Shown here: in pieces, positions 1 through 8,922 of the stretch
Layout of the letters: the number at the start of each line of letters is the position of its first letter
Numbering within the stretch: position 1 is the first letter of the stretch
DNA from: Blastocatellia bacterium AA13
GTDB taxonomy: Bacteria > Acidobacteriota > Blastocatellia > UBA7656
NCBI GenBank assembly: GCA_003222245.1
Contig: QHVH01000036.1
Span: 1-64,000 of the forward strand
Length of the DNA stretch: 64,000 nucleotides
Direction: 5' to 3'
The notes under the pieces: generated by a model
What the model was told of the DNA's origin: nothing
The model's database searches: none
What the model saw: only the letters and a program-made list of their open reading frames with translations
Position numbers and translations under genes: made by a program

Positions 1-401
1 GAGCGAGGCGTGGCGAAGCTGTCTAGACAGTGCCTGCAAAAAGGAGGAAAAACTCAGGGTGCCGCCGATTTCGACCGTAGCTGCTCCGTAGCCGCCCACA
101 GTCCCGACTCAGTGGCCAAAAAAAGCGACCTTCAGACCAATCGCTTCGTGTCATCTCAATTCAATCGCGATTCTTGGGAGGGACAATCTTCTTGCCACGC
201 CCGTCAACTGTGCTACAATCTCACAAGCGATTGTGTGGTAGACAGTCGCGAAACATCGTGCCAGTTCTTCGTGAATAATCCTGAGAGTGATCCCCAATTT
301 GGTCGGTATTTGAAGAGTTCGGCGTGGATTCCACATGCGACCGGGCATTCTGCCGCGAATATTACGGATCGGTTTCAGGCTACTAATCAAGAGGAAGGCT
401 T
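1..401. other. Intergenic leader, no gene seen
   Basis: I see no convincing gene here. Open frames exist but show no family likeness. The last bases hold a purine-rich ribosome binding site (about 391-397) for the VWA gene that starts at 402, so its promoter probably lies in this stretch. Confidence 0.5.
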
Positions 402-1448
402 ATGACGCACCTTAAAGGTCGCTTCCTTCTTGCCGCGCTTATGGCAGTCTCGGTTCTCACTGCAAGCGCGGTCTCCTGGCAACCACAACCTCAAACCCAG
501 AACAAAGACGGCGGTGTATCTCAGCAAGAGACGGCTTCGATCTCGGATGAGAAGAAGTCGGCCGCCAAGCCTTCCGATCACGAAACCGGCAAGGTTGTTC
601 CCCAGGGCGATCAGAAGCTCCAGTTGGCCACCCAACTCGTCAACGTCGTCGTAACCGTGACCGACTATTATGGCAGATTCGTTACCGGCCTTAATAAAGA
701 TCACTTCGACGTCTTCGACGACAAGGTCAAACAGCAGATAGCCCACTTTTCCGACGAGGATTCTCCAGTTTCACTGGGCATCGTCTACGACGTCTCCGGC
801 TCGATGAAAGACCGCATTGTGCGGTCGATGCACGCGCTCAAGCGCTTCGTCGAGACCTCTCACGACGACGACGATTTCTTCTTGATCGGCTTCAATGATC
901 GAGCCAATCTCATTCAGGACTTCACGAATTCCGCCGACCGGCTTCTCGGACACCTGATGTTCGTTCAGGCGAAGGGCTCGACCGCCTTGTACGATGCCGC
1001 GTATCTCGCGGTCGAGAAAGCCAAGCAGGGCCGCCATAATAAGAAGGCGCTGCTGATTATTTCCGACGGCCAGGACAACAACAGCCGTTACACATACCGA
1101 GAGCTCAGAAATCTGGTCAAAGAAGCCGACGTTCAAATTTATGCGATCGGTATAACTGACCCGGGTAACGACGGGCTTGCCGGAATGGGCCGCTCCATAC
1201 TCGAAGAAATTGCTAGAATGACCGGGGGCCGCGCGTTCTTTCCGAGCGCTTATAATGAGGCCGAGCTGATCGAAATCTGCACGAGAATCGCCCTGGAGCT
1301 TCGTCATCAATACGCGATCGGTTTCTACCCGACGGATGTTGAAAGCGATACGAAATGGCATAAAGTGCACGTCGCGGTAAATCCCCCGAAGGGGCTTGGC
1401 CATTTGTCGCTGTCTTTTAAGGAAGGCTATCAGACCTTTAAGAAATAG
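402..1448 (+). CDS. Secreted VWFA-related (acidobacterial type) domain protein
   Basis: A 348-residue protein with an N-terminal signal peptide (basic start, hydrophobic stretch to about residue 24) and a short charged linker. A beta-rich segment follows (residues 70-115), then a von Willebrand A domain. The metal-ion-dependent adhesion site is visible as D130-x-S-x-S in VYDVSGSMKDR. A threonine motif (GSTALYDA) and a later aspartate (ISDGQDNNS) complete it. The domain layout fits the VWFA-related family common in Acidobacteriota. The role is probably ligand binding or protein interaction outside the cytoplasm, and the partner is unknown. The start is supported by a GAGGAAGG site 5 bases upstream. 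A paralogue follows on the same strand about 215 bases downstream, so the two may be co-expressed. Confidence 0.9.
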   Translation: MTHLKGRFLLAALMAVSVLTASAVSWQPQPQTQNKDGGVSQQETASISDEKKSAAKPSDHETGKVVPQGDQKLQLATQLVNVVVTVTDYYGRFVTGLNKDHFDVFDDKVKQQIAHFSDEDSPVSLGIVYDVSGSMKDRIVRSMHALKRFVETSHDDDDFFLIGFNDRANLIQDFTNSADRLLGHLMFVQAKGSTALYDAAYLAVEKAKQGRHNKKALLIISDGQDNNSRYTYRELRNLVKEADVQIYAIGITDPGNDGLAGMGRSILEEIARMTGGRAFFPSAYNEAELIEICTRIALELRHQYAIGFYPTDVESDTKWHKVHVAVNPPKGLGHLSLSFKEGYQTFKK

Positions 1449-1662
1449 CCCGGGTGTTTGGTCAGTCGCACGTCCATTTTCTGTCTCTTGCCCGCCTTTT
1501 TGTGCAGTGTCCTTCTCCGTGCGCGTTCAACAGCAACGAGACGATTGCGCTCGGCATCGAAAAGACCGAGATAAGCCGGAGCCGCCCGGAGTCGCGATGA
1601 TTCAAAGAGAGCCGTGCGGACACAGGCTTGAAAATCGACAGACCAGGGGTAAGATTTCTAAT

Positions 1663-2754
1663 ATGAAAAGGCGTTTTATTGCGGCCGGTTTGGCCATCAT
1701 AGTGGTTGCTATGTATTCACCGGCACGCGCGCGAATAACTTCGGCATCCATCACGTCCCCATTTGCAGACCTGACGCAAAAAAAAGAGACGGACACTCAT
1801 CAAAAAGAAAAACCAAAACTCCAGAAGCCCGGCGAAGATAGCCAGGGTCAAAAAGATAAAGACAAAGATAAGGACGAGCCGGTCTTGAAACTGGGAACTG
1901 ATCTTGTCGTCCTCGACGTCACCGTCGTTGATAACTCGAACAAGCCTGTGCTCGATCTGAAACAGGATCAGTTCCAGGTGCTGGAAGACAAGAACCCTCA
2001 GAAGATCGAGTTTTTCAGCAGGGAGCAGTCGCCTGTGTCGCTGGTCTTTACGATTGACACTTCGGGCTCGATGAGAGCCAAGCTCGACACTGTAATAAAA
2101 GCTTCTACAAATCTTGTTAAAGAGAGCCGCCGCGGAGACGAGATCGCCGTGATTGAATTCAAGCTCGATCCCGAGTTGCTCGAAGAATTCACGACGGACA
2201 CCAACGATGTTGTTGATACGCTCAACGGGCTGATACCAGGCGGCCAGACCGCGATGCTCGACGCGCTCTTTCTGGCAGCCGACTATGCAAGCAAAGAAGG
2301 AAAGAATCGGCGAAAAGCCGTAATTCTAGTGACCGATGGCATCGACAAAGACAGCTACTATAAGTTCGATGAAGTAGTAGGCCACTTACGCGAAGCCGAT
2401 GTTCAGATCTATCTCATCGGCTTTACCAACGACCTTAACAGCGAAGGCGGGCTGTTCCGCGGCAAGAGTGAGAAAGACAGATCGGAAGCCCTCTTGACCA
2501 AAATAGCCACTGAAACCGGCGGCCGAGCCTTTTTCCCGAAGGAGCTTACGGAAGTTCATTCGATAGCCCAGCAGATCTCCAATGACCTGCGAACGCAGTA
2601 TTCTATCGGCTACTATCCGACGAACGCGAAGCGAGATGGGACGGTGCGTGCGTTGCGAGTATTGGTGAATGGCGGCAATCAGCGGCTTGTTGCCCGCACC
2701 AGAACATCCTATCAAGCTCCGCGAGACAGCGGCGCCAAACCCGCCACGAAGTGA
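1663..2754 (+). CDS. Secreted VWFA-related (acidobacterial type) domain protein, paralogue
   Basis: A 363-residue paralogue of the preceding gene. I start it at the ATG at 1663 because the protein then opens with a clean signal peptide (basic MKRR, hydrophobic core, cleavage near ARA). The frame is open further upstream but that part lacks protein character. A lysine/aspartate-rich linker (about residues 40-75) precedes the beta-rich segment and the VWA domain, whose MIDAS is D132-x-S-x-S (TIDTSGSMRAK) with a later VTDGIDKDS motif. Function is inferred only from the fold: secreted or surface-exposed metal-dependent interaction. The stop codon lies inside a 21-bp tandem duplication, so the 3' end has been copied once. 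Confidence 0.88.
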   Translation: MKRRFIAAGLAIIVVAMYSPARARITSASITSPFADLTQKKETDTHQKEKPKLQKPGEDSQGQKDKDKDKDEPVLKLGTDLVVLDVTVVDNSNKPVLDLKQDQFQVLEDKNPQKIEFFSREQSPVSLVFTIDTSGSMRAKLDTVIKASTNLVKESRRGDEIAVIEFKLDPELLEEFTTDTNDVVDTLNGLIPGGQTAMLDALFLAADYASKEGKNRRKAVILVTDGIDKDSYYKFDEVVGHLREADVQIYLIGFTNDLNSEGGLFRGKSEKDRSEALLTKIATETGGRAFFPKELTEVHSIAQQISNDLRTQYSIGYYPTNAKRDGTVRALRVLVNGGNQRLVARTRTSYQAPRDSGAKPATK

Positions 2755-2780
2755 TATCGGCCCGCCACGAAGTGATATCG
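2740..2780 (+). repeat. 21-bp tandem duplication over the VWA stop codon
   Basis: The 21-base unit at 2740-2760 is repeated at 2761-2780 with one mismatch at the last position. It spans the last codons and stop of the second VWA gene. It looks like a simple slippage event. Confidence 0.85.
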
Positions 2781-2802
2781 AAACGATAACGGGAGGACCG
2801 AT

Positions 2803-3450
2803 GTGATCCCTGAAATACTGCTTCGCCGAACTACAGCCCTGAGCCTTCCTTTGATCTGCTCGTTGATGATCGTTGCTTTTGCGTCTCAATCCGGGCGACG
2901 CCTCCCAAATCAGAACCCTCCTCCGAAAACATCCGACAGCAAGAACAAAGAAGAAGAGAAGCAGGATGAAGGCAGCAGACCCGACCGCCTTCGAACGCCG
3001 CTGGCGATTGTGAATTATTTGTCGAATGCGACAATGTCGAGCTTTCCCGCCGAAGCGGTGTCCGAAGCGTGCGCTCAGCGTCTGAAGAAATCCGGCGCCT
3101 TTACGATATCGATGGGAAGAGAAGCGAACAGGAAACAGGCCAGCGACATGGCCAAGAACAGCCCTGACACTTTCGTGTTATGGCTGAATCATGAAATCGA
3201 AGGGCCTTACGATCCAAGGACCACGATTCCCGGCCGCGTCGATAATCGAAACTACTTCATTAATTATGTCTTGTATGCTCCGGTTACCGGTAAGAGCAGG
3301 ACCGACGGAAGGATCTATCTGCGAGGAGGTGTCGGCGTGCCGCTGCCCGGCTCAGGAGGAACCCTGCGGACCGTCTATGATCGAGCAGGCTACGACATCG
3401 CGGACCGCATTCTGAACATTTTCAACGCGCCTGGTTCGCGGCGCCCATAG
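2803..3450 (+). CDS. Secreted protein of unknown function
   Basis: A 215-residue protein read from a GTG start, because the ATG two bases earlier runs straight into a stop in its own frame. A hydrophobic N-terminus (residues 12-28) suggests a signal peptide. A polar, charged low-complexity linker follows (about 32-65), then a compact domain of about 145 residues that I do not recognise. It lies only 48 bases after the second VWA gene on the same strand, so the three genes may form one transcription unit. No catalytic motif is evident. Confidence 0.65.
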   Translation: MIPEILLRRTTALSLPLICSLMIVAFASQSGRRLPNQNPPPKTSDSKNKEEEKQDEGSRPDRLRTPLAIVNYLSNATMSSFPAEAVSEACAQRLKKSGAFTISMGREANRKQASDMAKNSPDTFVLWLNHEIEGPYDPRTTIPGRVDNRNYFINYVLYAPVTGKSRTDGRIYLRGGVGVPLPGSGGTLRTVYDRAGYDIADRILNIFNAPGSRRP

Positions 3451-3470
3451 AGTCCATTCTTCGTCGCGGA

Positions 3471-5183
3471 TCACGCCTTCGAGAACACGTCCTTTTGTTC
3501 CCCGAGGTCTCGCGCGGCAGGAGTTATGATCGTTTTCGAGTTGACCCTGATTTTCTCATTCGACGCAACCGCGCGTTTCACATCGTCTTCACAAACAAAA
3601 TCATAAACCCGGCCATTCACCACGGCCGCGGGTGGAACTTCGACCGGCGGCGCCGAGGGTATCGGAGCAGGTGATATTACTTGTTCCGGCTGGCGAGGAG
3701 GCGTGAGATTGATCTGCCTCTCCGCAAGAAACTTGTCCACCAGGGCCGATATCCGCGCGCGATCCAAACCAGGGTCCGATCTCGGCTGCGCCGGCGCATC
3801 GGAAGCAAGCGGCCTCTCAGAAGGCCGCTGGTGGTTAACGGGCTTAGTCTCAAAGGCGATGCGCTTGACGTCTAGAAGGTGCCGAGGCGAGATGTTATCC
3901 GAAGTCACATTGCCTCCCCACGAGCCGCATCCGAGGGTCATCGAGGGCTCGAGATCGGTAGTAAAGCCGATCGCACCGTGGGTAGAAGGGCTGTTCACTA
4001 TTATTCGCGAGGCCGGCATTCTACTGCCGTATTCGCGCGCGGCGTCGCGCTTCTCTGTATGAATTGATGCCGTGTGGCCCATGCCTCCATAGCGAAGGAT
4101 TTGGGCACAGCGCTCGGAGCCTTCGTCAAGGTTTTCCACAACGTAGTAAGCGAGAATGGGTGAGAGCTTTTCCATCGAGAGTGGAAACTCGCGGCCTACT
4201 CCTTCGAGCTCGCAAATGAGCGCTCGAACGCCGGCCGGGATGCTGATGCCAGCCATGTCGGCGATTACTTTCGCGCTCTTACCCACGATTTGAGAATTCA
4301 GTGTGTTCTTCTCGGTCGCGACGACTTTAACGAGCTTTTCCTGTTCGCTCTTGTCTACGAAATACGCTCCTTCGTTGATGAGATGCTGTCTTGCTTGCGG
4401 TTCGATCTCGCGCTCTACCACGACCGCCTGTTCGGACGAGCAGATGGTTCCGTTGTCAAAACACTTTCCGGTGAGAATGTCTCGCACCGCCTTCTGAACA
4501 TTCGCGCTCCGCTCGATCATCGCTGGAACGTTACCGGGTCCGACGCCGAACGCGGGTTTGCCGGACGAATAGGCCGCTCGAACCATACCCGTACCCCCTG
4601 TTGCAAGAATAAGCGCGGTCCGTTTGTGCTTCATCAACTCCTGCGCGCCTTCGATTGTAGCTATGGACATGCAACCTATGCTGCCGGCCGGGAGCCCTGC
4701 TGCTTCGCCTGCCTCGCTCATAACGCGAGCTGTTTCAGAGATGCAATTGGCCGCGGTCGGGTGCGGGCTGAGCACGACTGCGTCTCTCGCCTTGGTCGAG
4801 ATAAGTATCTTGAAGATCGCGGTTGAAGTCGGATTCGTCGAAGGTATGATTGCGGCGATGACGCCGCGCGGCGAAGCTACTTCGACTATGCTCGGGGTTT
4901 CGCGCAGGATTCCGACCGTGCGCATCGGCTTGATGAAGTTATAGACCTGCTCGGCGGAAAAGATGTTCTTTGTTGCTTTGTCCGCTGCTTTTCCGTACCC
5001 GGTTTCCAGGTGGGCCATCTCACCGAGACGATAGCTATTCTCACGGGCGGCGCGAGCCATGGCTTCGACGATGCCGTCTACCTTTTCCTGTGAGAAAGCG
5101 GCGAGCGTCTTCTGGGCTTCGAAGGCGCGCTCGACGAGTTCATTGGCTTGATCGACGGACTGGCGATCCCTGTCGCTGCTCAT
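3471..5183 (-). CDS. BMC-associated CoA-acylating aldehyde dehydrogenase with C-terminal tail
   Basis: A 570-residue protein of the EutE/PduP aldehyde dehydrogenase family, which converts an aldehyde plus CoA to acyl-CoA using NAD+. The catalytic cysteine is C248 in NGTICSSEQ, and the nucleotide-binding region includes [20 protein letters not shown]. The ALDH core ends near residue 449. Beyond it is a tail of about 121 residues: a proline-rich linker, an amphipathic helix (about 473-492, [18 protein letters not shown]) typical of BMC encapsulation peptides, another proline-rich linker, and a small terminal module (about 525-570). The module contains [12 protein letters not shown], which resembles the TPSARELL motif I recall from EutT-type BMC proteins. 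The BMC-H shell gene lies 77 bases upstream, supporting a microcompartment role. No alcohol dehydrogenase, phosphotransacylase or signature enzyme is present here, so the substrate is unknown. Confidence 0.88.
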   Translation of the reverse strand: MSSDRDRQSVDQANELVERAFEAQKTLAAFSQEKVDGIVEAMARAARENSYRLGEMAHLETGYGKAADKATKNIFSAEQVYNFIKPMRTVGILRETPSIVEVASPRGVIAAIIPSTNPTSTAIFKILISTKARDAVVLSPHPTAANCISETARVMSEAGEAAGLPAGSIGCMSIATIEGAQELMKHKRTALILATGGTGMVRAAYSSGKPAFGVGPGNVPAMIERSANVQKAVRDILTGKCFDNGTICSSEQAVVVEREIEPQARQHLINEGAYFVDKSEQEKLVKVVATEKNTLNSQIVGKSAKVIADMAGISIPAGVRALICELEGVGREFPLSMEKLSPILAYYVVENLDEGSERCAQILRYGGMGHTASIHTEKRDAAREYGSRMPASRIIVNSPSTHGAIGFTTDLEPSMTLGCGSWGGNVTSDNISPRHLLDVKRIAFETKPVNHQRPSERPLASDAPAQPRSDPGLDRARISALVDKFLAERQINLTPPRQPEQVISPAPIPSAPPVEVPPAAVVNGRVYDFVCEDDVKRAVASNEKIRVNSKTIITPAARDLGEQKDVFSKA

Positions 5184-5260
5184 AGCACAACCATTGAAAA
5201 AAGAAGCCGTGAAAGAAGGCGCGGAATGCGCATGGAGGCGCGGATTTGATCAATGGGAGG

Positions 5261-5650
5261 TTACTTTGCTTTGTCTCTTTCCGCCGCATTGGAGCCGCGT
5301 TTGCCGTCGTCTTTTGCACCGGACAACTGCCCCCTCACCTCGCCGCCGCCCAGTTGATAGCGGGGGTCGATCAGTCCGCTTGCCTCGAGTACGCGTTCCA
5401 GCTCTACGTGCGGCCTGGGTATTACGTGAACGCTTATGAGTTCTCCGACTCGCCGAGCCGCCGCGGCGCCCGCGTCTGTAGCCGCTTTGACGGCCCCAAC
5501 GTCTCCGCGCACCAGGACGGTCACATAACCTGCTCCGATATATTCCTTCCCGACCAGCACGACATTCGCCGCTTTGACCATCGCGTCCGCGGCTTCGACT
5601 GCGCCGACAAACCCCTTGGTTTCTATCATGCCAAGCGCTTCCATGCTCAT
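5261..5650 (-). CDS. BMC-H microcompartment shell protein
   Basis: A 129-residue protein whose first 90 or so residues are a single BMC domain of the EutM/PduA/CcmK type. It opens with [21 protein letters not shown] and contains the [19 protein letters not shown] and VIPRPH segments expected in hexamer-forming shell subunits. A charged C-terminal extension of about 35 residues follows and has no clear fold. The start is supported by GGAGG eight bases upstream. It is the first gene of a two-gene minus-strand unit with the aldehyde dehydrogenase. A complete shell also needs pentameric BMC-P proteins, which are not in this window, so those must be encoded elsewhere or the shell is incomplete. 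Confidence 0.93.
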   Translation of the reverse strand: MSMEALGMIETKGFVGAVEAADAMVKAANVVLVGKEYIGAGYVTVLVRGDVGAVKAATDAGAAAARRVGELISVHVIPRPHVELERVLEASGLIDPRYQLGGGEVRGQLSGAKDDGKRGSNAAERDKAK

Positions 5651-5959
5651 TATTATCGCCTCCGACCGTGAAATTCTTCAGCTAATCAATTGAAAAAGAC
5701 GTGCGCCCGATGGCAGCAGACAAGCTTCAGCAAAGCGGGATCAAACTAACAAAAGGCGTAAGACCCAGTCAAGGATGAGCGCTTTTGAAGAGGATAAGCG
5801 GCGGCTCAGAAGCGCCAAAGGCGCTAGATATAAGAGCCCTGGGCAAGGGCATGGGTATCGAACAGCAGCAGCTTCGAGCGCGGAAGATTCGAATGAGCGT
5901 TTCGTAAGAATACCGATAGTTTTTGCGCTGACATAGGGCGCCGATACTTCGCCCTATTC
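5651..5959. other. Intergenic stretch, no gene seen
   Basis: This 309-base gap separates the BMC pair from the ABC permease gene on the same strand. It should hold the BMC promoter and the 3' end of the permease transcript. I see no clear terminator hairpin with a T-run and no small gene. Confidence 0.4.
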
Positions 5960-7195
5960 TTACTCATATCTCAACGCATCGATGGGGTTCAGGCGCGCGG
6001 CCTTCATCGCGGGCCAGAGGCCGAAGACCAGGCCTATTCCAGCGGAGACGGTCAATCCAACTATCGGAGCCCATGTAGGCACGTAGACCGGTAGGATCAG
6101 ATTGATCAGTAGGCTCAAGAGCCAGCCTATCGCGATTCCCAGCAAGCCGCCGCTTCCAGTCAACGCTATAGCCTCGATCAGGAATTGCGACAGGATGTCG
6201 AAACGACGGGCGCCGATGGCTTTTCGAACCCCGATCTCTTTCGTTCGCTCGGTAACCGAGACCAGCATGATGTTCATGACGCCGATGCCGCCGATAAGCA
6301 AACCAACGCTCGAGATCGCGAACATCAAGATCGCGATGCCGCCGGTGATGCTGTGAAATTGCTGGGTGATCGCGTCCGGCGTCGAGATTCCGAAGTTATC
6401 GTCCTTATAGAAAGCCACGTTGCGGCGGCGCCGGAGCACTTGCCTGATCTCTTCAATAGCCTTATCCATGCTGCCGGGATAAGCCTGCGCCATCACGAAA
6501 TGGTCCTTCTGCTGAGGGTAGAGCTTTCTTATCGTCTCGTAAGGCAGGTACACGGCGCGGTTTTGATTTCCGCCGTCGTTGTCGCCGGTCAAAAATGTAT
6601 CCTGCTTCTTCAGCACGCCGATAACGGTCAAGGACTTGTCGTCTACAAGAATCTCCTTGTCGAGGGCTTGAACGTGAGGGAAGAACTTATCGGCTACGTC
6701 GGCTCCGATTACGCACACATCGGCGCGGTGTTGGTTTTCAGTCTCGGTAAAAAAGCGGCCTTCGGTGATATCGATGCCGTCCATTCGATCGTATTCGGGA
6801 AGCGTGCCTTGAACCTGCGTGACATAGAGCTCTTCGGTTTGATATCGGACCTTGGCCACGTCCGGCCCCATAAACGGCGTCAGATATTTGACCGACGGAC
6901 AGTCTTTGAGCGCCATCGCGTCGTCGTAGCTGATGGGCTTCCTCATGCGCTCTTCGCGGGTCAGGTTTCCCATATGAATCCCGGGATCGAACTTATAAAT
7001 AAAGATCGCGTTTGTTCCGAATGACTCGACTTCCTGTCTGAACTTATGATCGAGGCCGGCGATAAAAGACGCAATTACCATCACGGTCATCGTGCCGATG
7101 ACGACGCCGAGCACGGTTAAGAATGAGCGAAACTTGTGGGCCCGGAGGGTCGAAAGGGCCATCGCCAGGCTTTCTCTTATATCCTGTCTTTTCAT
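5960..7195 (-). CDS. MacB/FtsX-type ABC transporter permease
   Basis: About 411 residues with the MacB_PCD/FtsX architecture: an N-terminal membrane segment (RAHKFRSFLTVLGVVIG), a periplasmic domain of about 230 residues, then three C-terminal membrane segments with the motif VTERTKEIGVRKAIGARR. I prefer the ATG at 7195 over one 24 bases upstream because it has GAAAGG just before it and matches the paralogue's N-terminus. Such permeases pair with a MacB-type ATPase and work as mechanotransmitters or exporters of peptides, lipids or drugs. No dedicated ATPase lies next to it. It follows the paralogous permease by 54 bases and the two probably form a heterodimer. Confidence 0.9.
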   Translation of the reverse strand: MKRQDIRESLAMALSTLRAHKFRSFLTVLGVVIGTMTVMVIASFIAGLDHKFRQEVESFGTNAIFIYKFDPGIHMGNLTREERMRKPISYDDAMALKDCPSVKYLTPFMGPDVAKVRYQTEELYVTQVQGTLPEYDRMDGIDITEGRFFTETENQHRADVCVIGADVADKFFPHVQALDKEILVDDKSLTVIGVLKKQDTFLTGDNDGGNQNRAVYLPYETIRKLYPQQKDHFVMAQAYPGSMDKAIEEIRQVLRRRRNVAFYKDDNFGISTPDAITQQFHSITGGIAILMFAISSVGLLIGGIGVMNIMLVSVTERTKEIGVRKAIGARRFDILSQFLIEAIALTGSGGLLGIAIGWLLSLLINLILPVYVPTWAPIVGLTVSAGIGLVFGLWPAMKAARLNPIDALRYE

Positions 7196-7249
7196 CACAC
7201 GGCCTTTCACATCAATCACCGGTACGCTGTGAGCTCCGGCGGACCTGTA

Positions 7250-8470
7250 TTATTCCGCCCGAAGCGCGTTGATCGGATCGAGCTTGGCCGCCTTCCAGGC
7301 CGGGTATATGCCAAAGAAGAGACCTATGCTGCCGGACACCAACAGAGCGGTTATCGTCCACACCAGCGGGAGCGCCGTCGGCAGCGAGAATATAGCCGTT
7401 CCCGCCTTCGCAATAGCATAGGCAATCGACACGCCTATGCCTCCTCCGATCAAGGAAAGAACCGTCGATTCAACGAGGAACTGCCGAAGAATGTCGCGAC
7501 GGCGGGCGCCGAGCGATTTACGCACCCCGATCTCTCGCGTTCGCTCTGTTACCGATACCAACATAATGTTCATGATCACGATGCCGCCTACCACAAGCGC
7601 GATTGAAGTGACCCCTATAGTCACGATCGAGATCGTGCCGAAGATCTTCTCGCGCATGTTGTTTATCGCATCGGACGTGATGATGCCGAAGTTATCCTGG
7701 TCGTGATAATTCAGATGCCGGCGCGCTCGGAGGGTGACCCGGACCTCGTCGATTGCACGCTCAACCGATTCGGAAGAGATCGCGGAAACCTTGATGTTCA
7801 TCCAGCCCCGCGTGCCGTAGATCTTTTGAAAAGTGGCGAGCGGAATTATCGCGAAGTTGTCCTGAGGCTGGCCGAAGATATTTCCGATGGCCTGTGCAAT
7901 GCCGATTATTCTGAATGGACGTCCGTCTATTTTGATTTCGGCGCCAATGGGATCAACGGCGGGGAAGAACTGATCGGCAATATTCGAGCCCACGAAACAG
8001 GTATAAGAGCAGTTGTCTTCGTCTTCTTTTCCAATGTACCTGCCCTGTCCCACCTTCATTGTATCTATATCGATAAGATTGTGGGTGACGCCCCGCAGTC
8101 GGATGTCGTTGAGCACTTGCGATCCGCGACGAACATCCACGGTCTTGCCGGAATAGGCCGCGGCGTCTTTGACGTACACGGGATGTTCCTTGATGGCATG
8201 AAAATCATCGAGCTTGATGTCCTTGTTTTTCTTGTTTCGATCTAAGAACTCTTGCAGGCTGGTGATGAGTCCGAGTTTGTTGACCACGAAGGCGTTAGAG
8301 CCGAGATCCGCGACTTTTTCTTCGAAATACTTGTTGAAGCCCTCGATCAGGGTCACTACCACGATCACGGTAGCCACGCCGACGATGATCCCGAGGAGCG
8401 TGAGAAACGAACGCAATTTGTGGGCAGCTATGGCGCTTAAAGCGAGCCGGGCAGCCTCAATGAATTTCAT
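7250..8470 (-). CDS. MacB/FtsX-type ABC transporter permease, paralogue
   Basis: A 406-residue paralogue of the gene just downstream, with the same layout: first membrane helix (AAHKLRSFLTLLGIIVG), a periplasmic MacB-like domain (about residues 45-270), and three C-terminal helices carrying VTERTREIGVRKSLGARRRD before the second helix. It is the promoter-proximal gene of the minus-strand pair. The substrate cannot be read from the sequence and the matching ATP-binding protein is not in this neighbourhood. Confidence 0.9.
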   Translation of the reverse strand: MKFIEAARLALSAIAAHKLRSFLTLLGIIVGVATVIVVVTLIEGFNKYFEEKVADLGSNAFVVNKLGLITSLQEFLDRNKKNKDIKLDDFHAIKEHPVYVKDAAAYSGKTVDVRRGSQVLNDIRLRGVTHNLIDIDTMKVGQGRYIGKEDEDNCSYTCFVGSNIADQFFPAVDPIGAEIKIDGRPFRIIGIAQAIGNIFGQPQDNFAIIPLATFQKIYGTRGWMNIKVSAISSESVERAIDEVRVTLRARRHLNYHDQDNFGIITSDAINNMREKIFGTISIVTIGVTSIALVVGGIVIMNIMLVSVTERTREIGVRKSLGARRRDILRQFLVESTVLSLIGGGIGVSIAYAIAKAGTAIFSLPTALPLVWTITALLVSGSIGLFFGIYPAWKAAKLDPINALRAE

Positions 8471-8922
8471 CGCATCTTCTCGACCGAAACCTACTTTGAT
8501 GTCTGGGTGCGTCTTTCAAACGATCATTTCCGAGGAAGTGTTCGACTGAAGATTGTAAGCAATCCTCCGGCCAATCCTCGCTGCCTGCCGTGTGATGTAT
8601 CTTCCGCCCCCGAGAACGTGGAATGCGCGTCGAGCGCCTCCAGTTGAGTAGAGTTGGTCGCGCATTCCACCAACCGCGGCCGAATCAAGAATCACCAGAG
8701 GTTTGAATAATAGTGCAGCGCGATGGCGTCTATATGGATTGGGAGATGGTCGACGTACTACAATCGTCCGCTGCCGAATTAAAAGACCTGGCTCAACACT
8801 AAATCGATTTGAAGCATTGCCTCTCGACAATAATCGCGAGTTAGCGATAGTTTTCAATACAGTTGCGTTTCGGGCGATTCGAGTTCGCTTCAAAAACAAA
8901 AAAGGGACCAAGAAAATCACCA
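8471..8922. other. Divergent intergenic region
   Basis: About 450 bases between the minus-strand permease operon and the plus-strand haem/lipid cluster. It must contain both promoters. AAAGGGA at about 8901-8907 serves the cytochrome gene at 8923. I see no gene and no clear operator. Confidence 0.45.

Noticed and set aside
151-390. Minus-strand open frame in the first 400 bases
   Set aside because: No family likeness and no ribosome site; reads as random translation.
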